The translations under genes and the position numbers were made by a program. From Acidobacteriaceae bacterium (GTDB lineage: Bacteria; Acidobacteriota; Terriglobia; Terriglobales; Acidobacteriaceae), in NCBI GenBank assembly GCA_003165075.1, contig PLSM01000188.1, positions 95,095 through 159,094 of the forward strand: DNA of 64,000 bases. The letters are read 5' to 3'. Positions 6,222 to 14,088 of this stretch are shown in pieces. The notes under the pieces are model-generated. The model saw only the letters and a list, made by a program, of their open reading frames with translations. It ran no database searches and was not told where the DNA came from. The first letter of the stretch is position 1, and each line of letters begins with the position of its first letter.

Positions 6222-7304
6222 ATGGCGACCAGTTGGGAAAAACACGACTCCGTGCAAAGAGAGTTCGCCTCCGCACGGAAGCCTCAGGAGGAGACGCTGG
6301 AGAGCCACCGTCATCTGCTTGGCGAGGAACATCCGGACACGCTCACGGCGATGGCCGACCTGGCCCGGACGTTGTATAGGCAAGGTGATTGGGCCGGAGC
6401 AAGAAAGCTTCAGGAGCAGGTACTAGCGACGCGCCGTCGTTTGTTAGGTGAGGAACATCCGGACACTCGGAGGGCGGCAAGCGATCTCGCTGTGGTGCTT
6501 GGCGAGCAGGGCAATCTGGCGGGAGCGCGGAAACTTCAAGAACACGAGCTGGAGGAGAATCGTCGTGTGCAGGGCGAGGAACATCCCCAAACACTGACGG
6601 CGATGAGCAATCTCGCCGCTACGCTGTATTCGCAGGGCGATCTGAAAGGAGCGAGGGAACTTCAAGAACAAGTGCTGGAGGGGAGTCGTCGTGTGCAGGG
6701 CGAGGAACATCCTCACACACTGACGGCGATGAACAATCTCGCTGCGACGCTGAAGGGCCTCGGCGACTTGGCCGCAACGCGCAAGCTCCAGGAACAAGTG
6801 CTGGAGACTCGCCGCCGTCTGCTGGGTGAGGAGCATCCGGACACGCTGACAGCGATGACAAGTCTCGCCGGAACGCTGTGCTCGCAGAGGGATCTGGCGG
6901 GAGCGCGAGAACTTCAGGAACAGGCGCTGGAGGCATGCCTTCGTTTGCTTGGCGAAGATCATCCAAGCAGCTTGACTGCAATGAACAATCTGGCCGCGAC
7001 GCTGTACTCGCAGGGTGATCGGTCGCGAGCGCGGAAGCTCCAGGAGCAGGTGCTGGCGACTCGCCTTCGTCTGCTTGGCGAGGAGCATGCGAGCAGCTTA
7101 TGGGCAAAGAGTAATCTCGCCCGGACGCTGTACTCGCAGGGTGATCGGTCGGGAGCGCGGAAGCTTGACGAACAAGTACTGGCGACTCGCCGTCGTCTGC
7201 TGGGTGAGGAGCACCCGGACACGTCGATGGCGAAGAACAACTTGGCTCGGATGAAACCGAGAACCTTGAGGCACTGGCTGCAGCTAATGTTCAGGCCGAA
7301 GTGA
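6222..7304 (+). CDS. Tetratricopeptide (kinesin-light-chain-like) repeat protein
   Basis: A 360-residue protein made almost wholly of 42-residue TPR units: seven full repeats from about residue 29 to 322 and a partial eighth. Each has the form RRRLLGEEHPDTLTAM.NLA and then a LYSQGDxxGARKLQEQVL helix. At DNA level this is a 126-base tandem repeat. Such repeats make protein-binding superhelices; there is no catalytic, NB-ARC or membrane segment, so the partner is unknown. No signal peptide is seen, so it is probably cytoplasmic. GGAGG lies about 11 bases before the ATG. The gene is bracketed by direct copies of the ~90-bp element (5600 and 7364), suggesting acquisition or exchange by recombination. 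Repeat number may vary between strains. Confidence 0.8.
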   Translation: MATSWEKHDSVQREFASARKPQEETLESHRHLLGEEHPDTLTAMADLARTLYRQGDWAGARKLQEQVLATRRRLLGEEHPDTRRAASDLAVVLGEQGNLAGARKLQEHELEENRRVQGEEHPQTLTAMSNLAATLYSQGDLKGARELQEQVLEGSRRVQGEEHPHTLTAMNNLAATLKGLGDLAATRKLQEQVLETRRRLLGEEHPDTLTAMTSLAGTLCSQRDLAGARELQEQALEACLRLLGEDHPSSLTAMNNLAATLYSQGDRSRARKLQEQVLATRLRLLGEEHASSLWAKSNLARTLYSQGDRSGARKLDEQVLATRRRLLGEEHPDTSMAKNNLARMKPRTLRHWLQLMFRPK

Positions 7305-7363
7305 TGCCGCAGGTTGTCGGGTGGGCGTTTTCCGTCCCCGTCCATCATCCCTCAAAGGCAGGT

Positions 7364-7454
7364 GCCCCACTCAATGCCCCTCCATCCATCTGTCCCTCCC
7401 GGAAAGATGAATCTGTGCCCCCATTCATCGCGGCTTTATCGCGATGAGTGGGCC
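7364..7454 (+). repeat. ~90-bp palindromic element, copy 3
   Basis: Same core and same orientation as copy 2, with one extra C in the GTGCCCC run, and ending in the same TGAGTGGGCC terminal repeat (7445-7454). The left terminus is slightly changed (GCCCCACTCA). It lies 60 bases after the TPR gene, so copies 2 and 3 flank that gene as direct repeats. Confidence 0.8.
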
Positions 7455-7922
7455 GCGGAGTCTCGCCGTCCATTCCGACTCGATTTCGACCACTCCTCGA
7501 ATTCCGGCGGCCATCCCCATCGAGTCGACGCACCGCCCGCCCACTTGCAGGGAATTATGTGCACACAGCGCATAATGGAATTTGAGTTGGCGGAACGAGC
7601 TTGTCTTCGCAAATCCGACGATCAAGCCGACCGCCGAGAAATTGCCTAACTCCTTTATTCTCTGGATTCTGCGGCTAACATTAACGGAATCAATATTTTG
7701 CAGCGCACCCCTACCTTAAACTTAAGAAAATAAAGAATTTAGTCACAGAATAGGGAGAGGGGGGTATCCCCCCAAAACGGTGCGGACCGGCGATTATCCC
7801 ATGCCGTCCGGCGCTGTGCTGCCAACCCGGTGGACGTGCGCGTCCATTTCGCAGTATGCTCCCCATCGCCGGATAGGCAAGGACCCCACTCGGTCTATCG
7901 CCAGGCGCAAGGGAGTGCGGCC
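7455..7922. other. Intergenic stretch, partly AT-rich, with a GC hairpin
   Basis: No convincing gene. Bases 7640-7750 are clearly more AT-rich than the surroundings. A tight hairpin GGGGGG-TAT-CCCCCC sits at 7759-7773 and is followed by AAAACGG; it could be a protein-binding or pausing site. The open frame on the minus strand at 7425-7625 begins inside the repeat and has no family resemblance. Confidence 0.5.
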
Positions 7923-8261
7923 ATGAAACTCGCTGCCTCGGCCATTGCGGCGCTGCTCTTAGCGTGGCCTATGGCGCCCGCCGCTGCCGCGCCCCAAAAG
8001 CCGGCCGTCCAGGTCCGTGGCCAGGGCTGCGTTGAGGCCGGTGTCGAAACCGGGTGCCTGGTGCTCAAGGACCTAAAAACCGGCAATCTCTACAACCTCC
8101 TCGTCAAGGGAATGCACCCCGCCATCGGCGACGGAATCGAGTTTCTCGCTGTGCCCCACAATGGCCCGGCCGGGTGCATGCAAGGCATCGCCGTCGATGT
8201 CATCGGATGGACCCGCAAAGACTCCATCCGTTGCGGACCGGCCCACGCCAACAAAAAATAG
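7923..8261 (+). CDS. Small exported protein of unknown function
   Basis: A 112-residue protein with a clear Sec signal peptide: MKLAASAIAALLLAWPMAPA, then AAA before PQKP, giving a mature protein of about 85 residues. The mature part has four cysteines (QGCVEAG, TGCLVL, AGCMQG, IRCGP), enough for two disulfides, and resembles small beta-rich periplasmic proteins common in Acidobacteria (possibly DUF5818, from memory only). ATG 7923 is chosen over an upstream in-frame start at 7830 because it begins the signal peptide and has GGGAG 7 bases upstream. Function unknown. Confidence 0.75.
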   Translation: MKLAASAIAALLLAWPMAPAAAAPQKPAVQVRGQGCVEAGVETGCLVLKDLKTGNLYNLLVKGMHPAIGDGIEFLAVPHNGPAGCMQGIAVDVIGWTRKDSIRCGPAHANKK

Positions 8262-8325
8262 CGCCCACATCCCCGGCCCCGCGTTTCCCGCCTCCAACTC
8301 CAGATGCGCCAGTTATATTGCTGGT

Positions 8326-10446
8326 ATGCGTTCGCGATTTCTGTTTGCAGTTCTTTCTGCTGCGTTGAGCTTTATCCCCGTCGTCTCCACAGCTCAATCC
8401 TCCCCGCCGGCCATCACCCTCGACGAGTACCTCAACACCACCGACATCCTCGGCGCTCGTCTCTCCCCCGACGGCTCGGCCGCAGTCATCGCCACCGAGA
8501 CCCCGGACTGGAAGGCCAGCGTCTACCGTCACGACCTGTGGCTCTGGACAGCGCAGTCGGGCCTGCGCCCGCTCACCCACTCCGCCAGTGAGGAGAACGC
8601 GCAATGGAGCCCTGACGGCAAGTGGATCGCTTTCCTCTCCGATCGCGCTTTGCCCGGCGAGGCCGCTTCGGACGAGGGCGAATCCGATTCCGATGCCACC
8701 AAGGCCAACCGCCTCTGGCTCATCCCGGTCGCCGGCGGTGAAGCGCTTCCTCTCTACACTGAGAAGCTCGACGTACACTCTTATGCTTGGGCCTCCGATG
8801 GCTCAGCCCTCTATTTCTCCGTCACCATCCCCCTCTCACGAGACCAGGAAGACGCCCAGAAGGACGAGTGGAAAGACGTAATCCGATACCGCGAGCAGCA
8901 CCGCGGCGACCTGCTTCTCAAGCTCGATGTGGCTCCTGCCCTTGCCCGCGCCGTCGCCGTTCCGTTGCCAACCCAGGCGCCCACCACCAAGACCACTGAG
9001 GACGAGCCCACCGTCAAACTCCCTCCCGGCGCTGCAACCATCGCGCGCAGCCCGCTCGCCATCGAGGAAGTCACCCCCTCGCCCGACGGCAGGAGCGTGG
9101 CCTTCGTCACCGGCCCGGTCCATCACCGCACTGAGACTCCCGCCGACTCCGAAATCTTCCTGGTCGCCGCAGCCGGAGGCGAACCCCGCCAACTCACCCA
9201 CAACGACGCCATCGAATCCCACTTGCGCTGGTCTCCCGACAGCCGTTGGCTGCACTTTTCCGTGGATGCCGCTGCCGGTTCACTGGAGGGCAAGTACCGC
9301 GACGTGCAGGGCCGCCTCTATCGCCTTGACCCCGCCACGGCCAAGGTCGAACGCCTCGGCGCAGCCTTCTCTGGCTCCTTCGACCAGTTCACCCTGCTCC
9401 CCGACGGCCGTGTCCTGGCCCTGGGACTAACCGGCATCGAGACCCAGCTCTACCTCGTCGACGGTGACAGCGCCACCAAACTACCGGGCCTCCCGGGCAC
9501 CTACGCGCATCTCGACGCAGCCCGCGCCTCCAATGCCATCCTGCTTACTCACTCCACCATCGACGATCCCGCCCAGGTATATCTGGCCGCCGATCCCCTT
9601 CATCCCGACCACCTGACCGCACTCACCGCCTTCAACCCCATCTTTGCCCAACGCGCCCGGCCCGAGTGGCAGCCCTACACGTGGAAATCCGGAGACGGGC
9701 GCACCATCGAGGGCGTGCTTATCTTCCCGCCCGGCAAGAAGGGCGCCAAACATCTCCGCATGTTCACCTTCATTCATGGTGGCCCGGCCGACGCTGATGG
9801 CGACCGATTCGGCGCCGACTGGTACGACTGGGCCACGCTCGCCGCCGCCAAAGGCTGGCTGGTCTTCCGCCCCAACTACCGCGGCTCCTCGGGATACGGT
9901 GACGATTTCATGCTCGAGATCGCGCCCCATCTGGTCTCTGTTCCTGGCCGCGACATCCTTGCGGGCGTCGACGCGCTCGTCAAGGACGGCTATGCCGACC
10001 CCGATCACCTCGCCATCGGCGGTTACAGCTACGGCGGTTACATGACCAACTGGCTCATCACCCAGACCACCCGCTTCAAAGCCGCTGTCACCGGTGCTGG
10101 CGCTGTCGAACACGCCGCCAACTGGGGCAACGACGATGAGACCTGGGACGATGCCTGGTATCTCGGCGGCCAGCCGTGGCAGAATCCTGATCTTTACCAG
10201 AGCGAGGCTGCGCTCTTCCGCTTCGACCGCGTCAAGACCCCTACTCATCTGGTCCAGGGCGGGGCCGACATTCGCGTAAGCTATCTTGAGGGGGTCACCA
10301 TGGAGCGCGCTCTCGAGGCTCTCGGCGTTCCCCATTCCTTCCTCGTCTTTCCCGGTGAGGGCCACAGCCTGGCAAAGAATCCCTGGCACGGTTACATCAA
10401 GCTCCGCGAAGAGCTTAAATGGCTGAACGAATATGATGGGAACTAG
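8326..10446 (+). CDS. Secreted S9-family prolyl oligopeptidase-like serine peptidase
   Basis: A 706-residue exported peptidase. After a signal peptide (MRSRFLFAVLSAALSFIPVV..AQS) comes a beta-propeller domain with WD40/TolB-like blades (SPDGKWIAFLSD, TPSPDGRSVAFVTG, RWSPDSRWLHF), then a C-terminal alpha/beta hydrolase. The triad is visible: Ser568 in GGYSYGGY, Asp648 in GGADIRV, His680 in GEGHSL. It is expected to cleave short peptides (dipeptidyl- or acylaminoacyl-peptidase type) in the periplasm or outside. An in-frame extension to 8161 overlaps the preceding gene and is rejected. The ATG has no Shine-Dalgarno site but a TATATT box 6 bases upstream, so translation may be leaderless. Confidence 0.93.
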   Translation: MRSRFLFAVLSAALSFIPVVSTAQSSPPAITLDEYLNTTDILGARLSPDGSAAVIATETPDWKASVYRHDLWLWTAQSGLRPLTHSASEENAQWSPDGKWIAFLSDRALPGEAASDEGESDSDATKANRLWLIPVAGGEALPLYTEKLDVHSYAWASDGSALYFSVTIPLSRDQEDAQKDEWKDVIRYREQHRGDLLLKLDVAPALARAVAVPLPTQAPTTKTTEDEPTVKLPPGAATIARSPLAIEEVTPSPDGRSVAFVTGPVHHRTETPADSEIFLVAAAGGEPRQLTHNDAIESHLRWSPDSRWLHFSVDAAAGSLEGKYRDVQGRLYRLDPATAKVERLGAAFSGSFDQFTLLPDGRVLALGLTGIETQLYLVDGDSATKLPGLPGTYAHLDAARASNAILLTHSTIDDPAQVYLAADPLHPDHLTALTAFNPIFAQRARPEWQPYTWKSGDGRTIEGVLIFPPGKKGAKHLRMFTFIHGGPADADGDRFGADWYDWATLAAAKGWLVFRPNYRGSSGYGDDFMLEIAPHLVSVPGRDILAGVDALVKDGYADPDHLAIGGYSYGGYMTNWLITQTTRFKAAVTGAGAVEHAANWGNDDETWDDAWYLGGQPWQNPDLYQSEAALFRFDRVKTPTHLVQGGADIRVSYLEGVTMERALEALGVPHSFLVFPGEGHSLAKNPWHGYIKLREELKWLNEYDGN

Positions 10447-10528
10447 CCGATTCCCAACCCGTAGCCCGCTGCGTCAGTGGATTGCAGAACCCGCAGGTCG
10501 CGCTGCCGCATCTTTAGATTAGGACCTC

Positions 10529-11803
10529 ATGAATCCAGTCGAACAGGCCCGCCAAGCCGCCTTCCAGCAGACATTGCTCAGCGCCCGCCGCACCATGCTG
10601 CTGAGCGAGATTCTCAAGCTGGCCATCGACAGCTTTCGCGCCGGCAAGCTGCGCTTTGTCCTCACTGCGCTCGGCATGGTGATCGGCACCGCCTCCGTGA
10701 TTCTCGTCGTCACCATCGGCCTCACCGGCAAGCAATTCATTCTTGAGGAGCTTCAGAAGATCGAAACAAATTCGGTTGAGCTTGAGTATGCCGGCGGCGG
10801 CGCCACTGCCACCGAACGCGTACTCTACAACGATTACCTCACCCGCGAAGACGAGAAGGCCGTGCTCGCGCAGGTGCCCGGAGTTCTCTACTCTTCGCCG
10901 ATTCTGGAGATGCACGACCGCATTAGCTTTGGTGGAGGCGTCGTCAAAGACACTCTCGTGCTGGGTGTCAGCCCGCAATATCGCAATATCCGCAACCTGA
11001 TTGTTCCGCAGGGTCGCTTCTTCGATGATATCGACGACACCGCCCACATCAATTGTGCCGTGGTCACAGAGTTGTTCGCCCGCGAGAGATTTGGCAGTTC
11101 CGATGCCGCCGTCGGCCAGACCTTTGAGATTATCGGCATCCCCTTCACCATCATCGGCGTCTTCAAGGAAAGTGTGGACGACATGGGAAATTCGGAGATT
11201 GCCGACCAGACCATCCTGATTCCCTACTCAGTCGCCCGTTACTTCGCCGGAACCGAAAACGTCAAGCAGATCTACTTTTCCATGCGCAACATGGACGAGG
11301 TTCCCGACGCGGCAAAGCAGATCCAAAGCATCGTTCAATCGCGCCACCGCCATGACTCCGTCTACAAAACTCAAACTCTAACGGAGTATCTGGCCATGGC
11401 ACGGAGGATCGCCAACGCTCTGACCGCCGTCCTGGTGATGGTGGCGGGTGTCACCCTCGCGGTGGGCGGAGTCGGCATTATGAACATCATGCTGGCCAAT
11501 GTCCGCGCCCGCGTTCGCGAGATCGGTATCCGCAAAGCCCTGGGTGCAACCGCCCGCGAAATCAAGCTCCAATTCCTTGCTGAAGCAATCATCATCTCGC
11601 TTGTCGGAGGAACCGTGGGCACCATCGTTGGCCTCACCGTGCCCCTCTCCATCCGCCTCTTCACCGATTACCCACTGCCCATCTCCGGCTGGTCGATTGC
11701 CATCGCTCTCACTTCCGCTACCCTCGTCGGCGTCATATTCGGCACCGTCCCTGCCACCCGCGCCGCGCAATTGGACCCCGTGGAAGCGCTCAAATATGAG
11801 TAA
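10529..11803 (+). CDS. MacB/FtsX-type ABC transporter permease, without an adjacent ATPase
   Basis: A 424-residue permease with the MacB architecture: first membrane helix near residues 42-66 (RFVLTALGMVIGTASVILVV), a large periplasmic MacB_PCD domain of about 210 residues, then the FtsX domain with three helices and the hallmark GGVGIMNIMLANVRARVREIG followed by KALGA and the C-terminal DPVEALKYE. Such proteins transmit ATP-driven movement across the inner membrane to export macrolides, peptides or lipoproteins. No ATP-binding or membrane-fusion gene is nearby, so its partners lie elsewhere. It follows the S9 peptidase by 82 bases on the same strand and overlaps the next small gene. Confidence 0.9.
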   Translation: MNPVEQARQAAFQQTLLSARRTMLLSEILKLAIDSFRAGKLRFVLTALGMVIGTASVILVVTIGLTGKQFILEELQKIETNSVELEYAGGGATATERVLYNDYLTREDEKAVLAQVPGVLYSSPILEMHDRISFGGGVVKDTLVLGVSPQYRNIRNLIVPQGRFFDDIDDTAHINCAVVTELFARERFGSSDAAVGQTFEIIGIPFTIIGVFKESVDDMGNSEIADQTILIPYSVARYFAGTENVKQIYFSMRNMDEVPDAAKQIQSIVQSRHRHDSVYKTQTLTEYLAMARRIANALTAVLVMVAGVTLAVGGVGIMNIMLANVRARVREIGIRKALGATAREIKLQFLAEAIIISLVGGTVGTIVGLTVPLSIRLFTDYPLPISGWSIAIALTSATLVGVIFGTVPATRAAQLDPVEALKYE

Positions 11804-11954
11804 TCCGCAGCCTCCTCCGCCTGCGCCGGAGCCTGAAGACCCGCCCTCCAAAGGCCCCAGCCTCATCCTGCTCTATAGCCTCATCGCCCTCGCCCTGTTG
11901 GCGGCCATCGGCTTTGCCCTGCTCATCGTGCTCCCGTTCTACAACCGCCGGTAA
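11796..11954 (+). CDS. 52-aa single-pass membrane peptide, coupled to the permease gene
   Basis: ATG 11796 overlaps the last 8 bases of the permease gene (CAAATATGAGTAA), so translation is probably coupled. The product has a proline-rich cytoplasmic head (NPQPPPPAPEPEDPPSKGP) and one strong membrane helix (LILLYSLIALALLAAIGFAL), ending FYNRR. Size and placement suggest a small accessory subunit of the permease, but no homologue is recognised. There is no separate ribosome site. Confidence 0.65.
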   Translation: MSNPQPPPPAPEPEDPPSKGPSLILLYSLIALALLAAIGFALLIVLPFYNRR

Positions 11955-11990
11955 AGCAACTCAGCCGCCTGGTATAAGCTTGTCAATCAA

Positions 11991-12938
11991 ATGGAAACTA
12001 CGCGACGATCCTTCATCGCTATGACGGCTGCGGCCGGTGTTTACGGCTCGCTCTTCGCGGCAAACGCAGGCCGGGCACAAACGGCAGAAGCTCCCGTCCG
12101 TCTGGGCGGACCCATCTTTCTCGATTCCGCGGACCCGGCCGCCCTGGCCCATGAGCATCGCCGTCTTGGTTACAGCGCTGCATACTGCCCGCAGATTGCC
12201 ACGTTGAAAGACACAGACCTGCTCCGCGCCATCCAGAAGGCCTACGCGGCACAGAATGTTTGCATCGCCGAGGTCGGAGCCTGGAAGAACATGCTCGATC
12301 CGGATGCGGAGAAGCGCCGCCAGAATCTCCAATATGTCGTGGATCGCTGCGCCCTGGCCGAGGCTGTGGGGGCACGCTGCTGCGTAGACATTGCTGGCTC
12401 TTACAATCCCGACTCCTGGTACGGTCCGAATCCAAAGAATGTTTCCCGCGAATTCTTCGACGCTACGGTGGCCAATTGCCGCCATGTCATTGACTCGGTC
12501 AAGCCCACGCGGACGCGCTTCACGATCGAGATGATGGGCTGGAATCTCCCCGACAGCCCGGACTCCTACCTGGAGTTGATTCGCGCCGTTGACCGCAAAG
12601 CATTCGGCGTCCATCTCGACGTTTGCAATGGAATCAACTCACCGCGCCGGTTTTACGAGAACTCTGCCTACATCAAGGAATGCTTTCAAAAGCTCGGTCC
12701 GTGGATCGTCTCCTGCCACGCCAAGGACCTGCAATGGATCGTCGAATTGAATGTGCATTTTCTTGAAGTCATTCCCGGCCGCGGTCAAATCGACTACGCG
12801 ACCTACCTGCAATGCCTGTCCCGGCTCGGGCGCGACACTCCCCTCATGCTGGAGCACTTGCGCACATCTGAGGAGTATGACGAGGGCCGCGAGTATATCC
12901 TCAAGGTCGGAAAAGCGGCCGGCGTGACGTTTGGCTGA
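11991..12938 (+). CDS. Tat-exported sugar-phosphate isomerase/epimerase-like TIM-barrel protein
   Basis: A 315-residue protein with a twin-arginine signal (TTRRSFIAMTAAAGVYGSLF) and a xylose-isomerase-like AP_endonuc_2 TIM barrel. Metal-site residues typical of the family are visible: the Glu in FTIEMMGWNLPDS, HLDVCNGINSP, SCHAKDL, and the late glutamate in PLMLEHL. Family members isomerise or epimerise sugars; export of a folded metal enzyme through Tat is common for acidobacterial homologues. A TATAAG box lies 12 bases before the ATG with no Shine-Dalgarno sequence, so the leader is very short or absent. The substrate is unknown. Confidence 0.85.
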   Translation: METTRRSFIAMTAAAGVYGSLFAANAGRAQTAEAPVRLGGPIFLDSADPAALAHEHRRLGYSAAYCPQIATLKDTDLLRAIQKAYAAQNVCIAEVGAWKNMLDPDAEKRRQNLQYVVDRCALAEAVGARCCVDIAGSYNPDSWYGPNPKNVSREFFDATVANCRHVIDSVKPTRTRFTIEMMGWNLPDSPDSYLELIRAVDRKAFGVHLDVCNGINSPRRFYENSAYIKECFQKLGPWIVSCHAKDLQWIVELNVHFLEVIPGRGQIDYATYLQCLSRLGRDTPLMLEHLRTSEEYDEGREYILKVGKAAGVTFG

Positions 12939-13008
12939 TCACAGCGAAAGCCTGATCGCCGCAGCGCGGCTTTCCCGCCCGCACTCGCCGCCATCAGAGG
13001 AGTATCCC

Positions 13009-13839
13009 ATGCCCACTCAAGCCGAAAAAGCAGCGCGCTTTCTGGCCCTTCACCAGGGTCCCGAACCCCTTGTTGTGGCCAATCCCTGGGACGCGGGTAC
13101 TGCCCGCATTCTTGCCGGACTCGGTTTCTCCGCGCTTTCCACCACCAGCGCCGGGCTCGCCTTCACCCTGGGCCGGCGTGACGGCGCCGCCGGCATCAGT
13201 CGCGACGAGGCTCTGGCCAACGCCCGATCCATCGCCGATGCCACAACTCTTCCGGTTGCCGCCGACCTCGAGAACGGCTATGGCCATAGCCCTGAAGCTG
13301 CCGCTGAAACCATTCGCCTCGCAGCGCAGACCGCCGGCCTCGTCGGCGGCTCCATCGAAGATGCCACCGGAGACCCCAGTCATCCCATCTACGATTTCCA
13401 ACATGCCGTGGAGCGGATCGCCGCTGCGGCAGCCGCGGCCCGTGCCCTCTCATTCCCGTTCATGCTCGTAGCGCGGGCCGAGAATTATCTTCACGGTCGC
13501 CCTGATCTGGACGACACCATCCGCCGCTTGCAGGCCTTCGAAGCCGCCGGCGCTGAAGTCTTGTATGCTCCTGGAATCTCCCGCCCGGATGACATTCGCG
13601 CCGTTTGTGCCGCGGTCCGCAAGCCTGTCAACGTGCTCATGGGCTTGAAGGGCGTGCCTCAGCTTTCTGTCAAGGAACTTGGCGCTCTCGGAGTTCGCCG
13701 CATCAGCATCGGCTCAGGGTTTTGCCGCGCCGCTTTGACGGCATTCCTGCACGCTGCCCGCGAGGTCCGCGACGATGGAACCTTCACCTTCGCTGCAGAG
13801 TCTCTGTACATCTCTGAGATTGTCAGTCTTTTTGAGTAA
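13009..13839 (+). CDS. Isocitrate lyase / PEP mutase family carbon-carbon lyase
   Basis: A 276-residue TIM-barrel enzyme of the ICL/PEPM superfamily, related to 2-methylisocitrate lyase, phosphonopyruvate hydrolase and dimethylmalate lyase. Seen: LVVANPWDAGTARILAGLGF, STTSAGLAFTLGRRDG, the metal-binding ADLENGYG, SIEDA and ARAENYLHG. It lacks the KKCGH motif of true isocitrate lyases, so the substrate is a different alpha-keto or hydroxy acid. ATG 13009 has AGAGGAG 7 bases upstream; an upstream in-frame ATG (12931) overlaps the previous gene and is rejected. Probably cotranscribed with that gene. Confidence 0.88.
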   Translation: MPTQAEKAARFLALHQGPEPLVVANPWDAGTARILAGLGFSALSTTSAGLAFTLGRRDGAAGISRDEALANARSIADATTLPVAADLENGYGHSPEAAAETIRLAAQTAGLVGGSIEDATGDPSHPIYDFQHAVERIAAAAAAARALSFPFMLVARAENYLHGRPDLDDTIRRLQAFEAAGAEVLYAPGISRPDDIRAVCAAVRKPVNVLMGLKGVPQLSVKELGALGVRRISIGSGFCRAALTAFLHAAREVRDDGTFTFAAESLYISEIVSLFE

Positions 13840-13881
13840 TGCAGAAAACCCCAGCCTGAAAATCGCGCCGCTCTGGGAGTC

Positions 13882-14076
13882 CTAGCGGTTCAGGCCTTCC
13901 GCCCGCTCCACAATCAACACCGGAATCCCGTCTACCACCGGATAACTGCGCTCGCAGCCCGTGCAGACCACACGCGCCTCTTCCAGGCGCAGCGCGCCGC
14001 GGCAAGCCGGACAGGCCAGCTCGCCCATCCACTCCTCGATCGCTTTCAGATTTCTTTTGTCGGCATTGGCAGGCAT
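13882..14076 (-). CDS. Trm112-family zinc-ribbon protein
   Basis: A 64-residue protein with two CxxC pairs (CPACRG and CTGCERSY) followed by YPVVDGIPVLI, the signature of the Trm112 (UPF0434/YcaR) family. In other organisms these proteins activate methyltransferases or accompany cell-envelope genes. It starts 12 bases after plsX and is probably the last gene of the DUF177-rpmF-plsX operon. Zinc binding is expected from the four cysteines; the partner here is unknown. Confidence 0.9.
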   Translation of the reverse strand: MPANADKRNLKAIEEWMGELACPACRGALRLEEARVVCTGCERSYPVVDGIPVLIVERAEGLNR

Positions 14077-14088
14077 CTGGGTGGCCCG

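Noticed and set aside
6222..7304. Regular 126-base periodicity considered as a CRISPR or satellite array
   Set aside because: The repeat is coding: each unit translates to a 42-residue TPR helix pair, and no short direct repeat with unique spacers exists.
7425..7625. 66-codon minus-strand frame ending GPLIAIKPR
   Set aside because: Its end is only the translation of the ~90-bp element (the same tail appears in the truncated RAYT frame); the rest shows no similarity.
13009..13839. Calling the TIM-barrel lyase an isocitrate lyase
   Set aside because: The KKCGH catalytic motif is absent and the protein is much shorter than true isocitrate lyases; only superfamily membership is supported.
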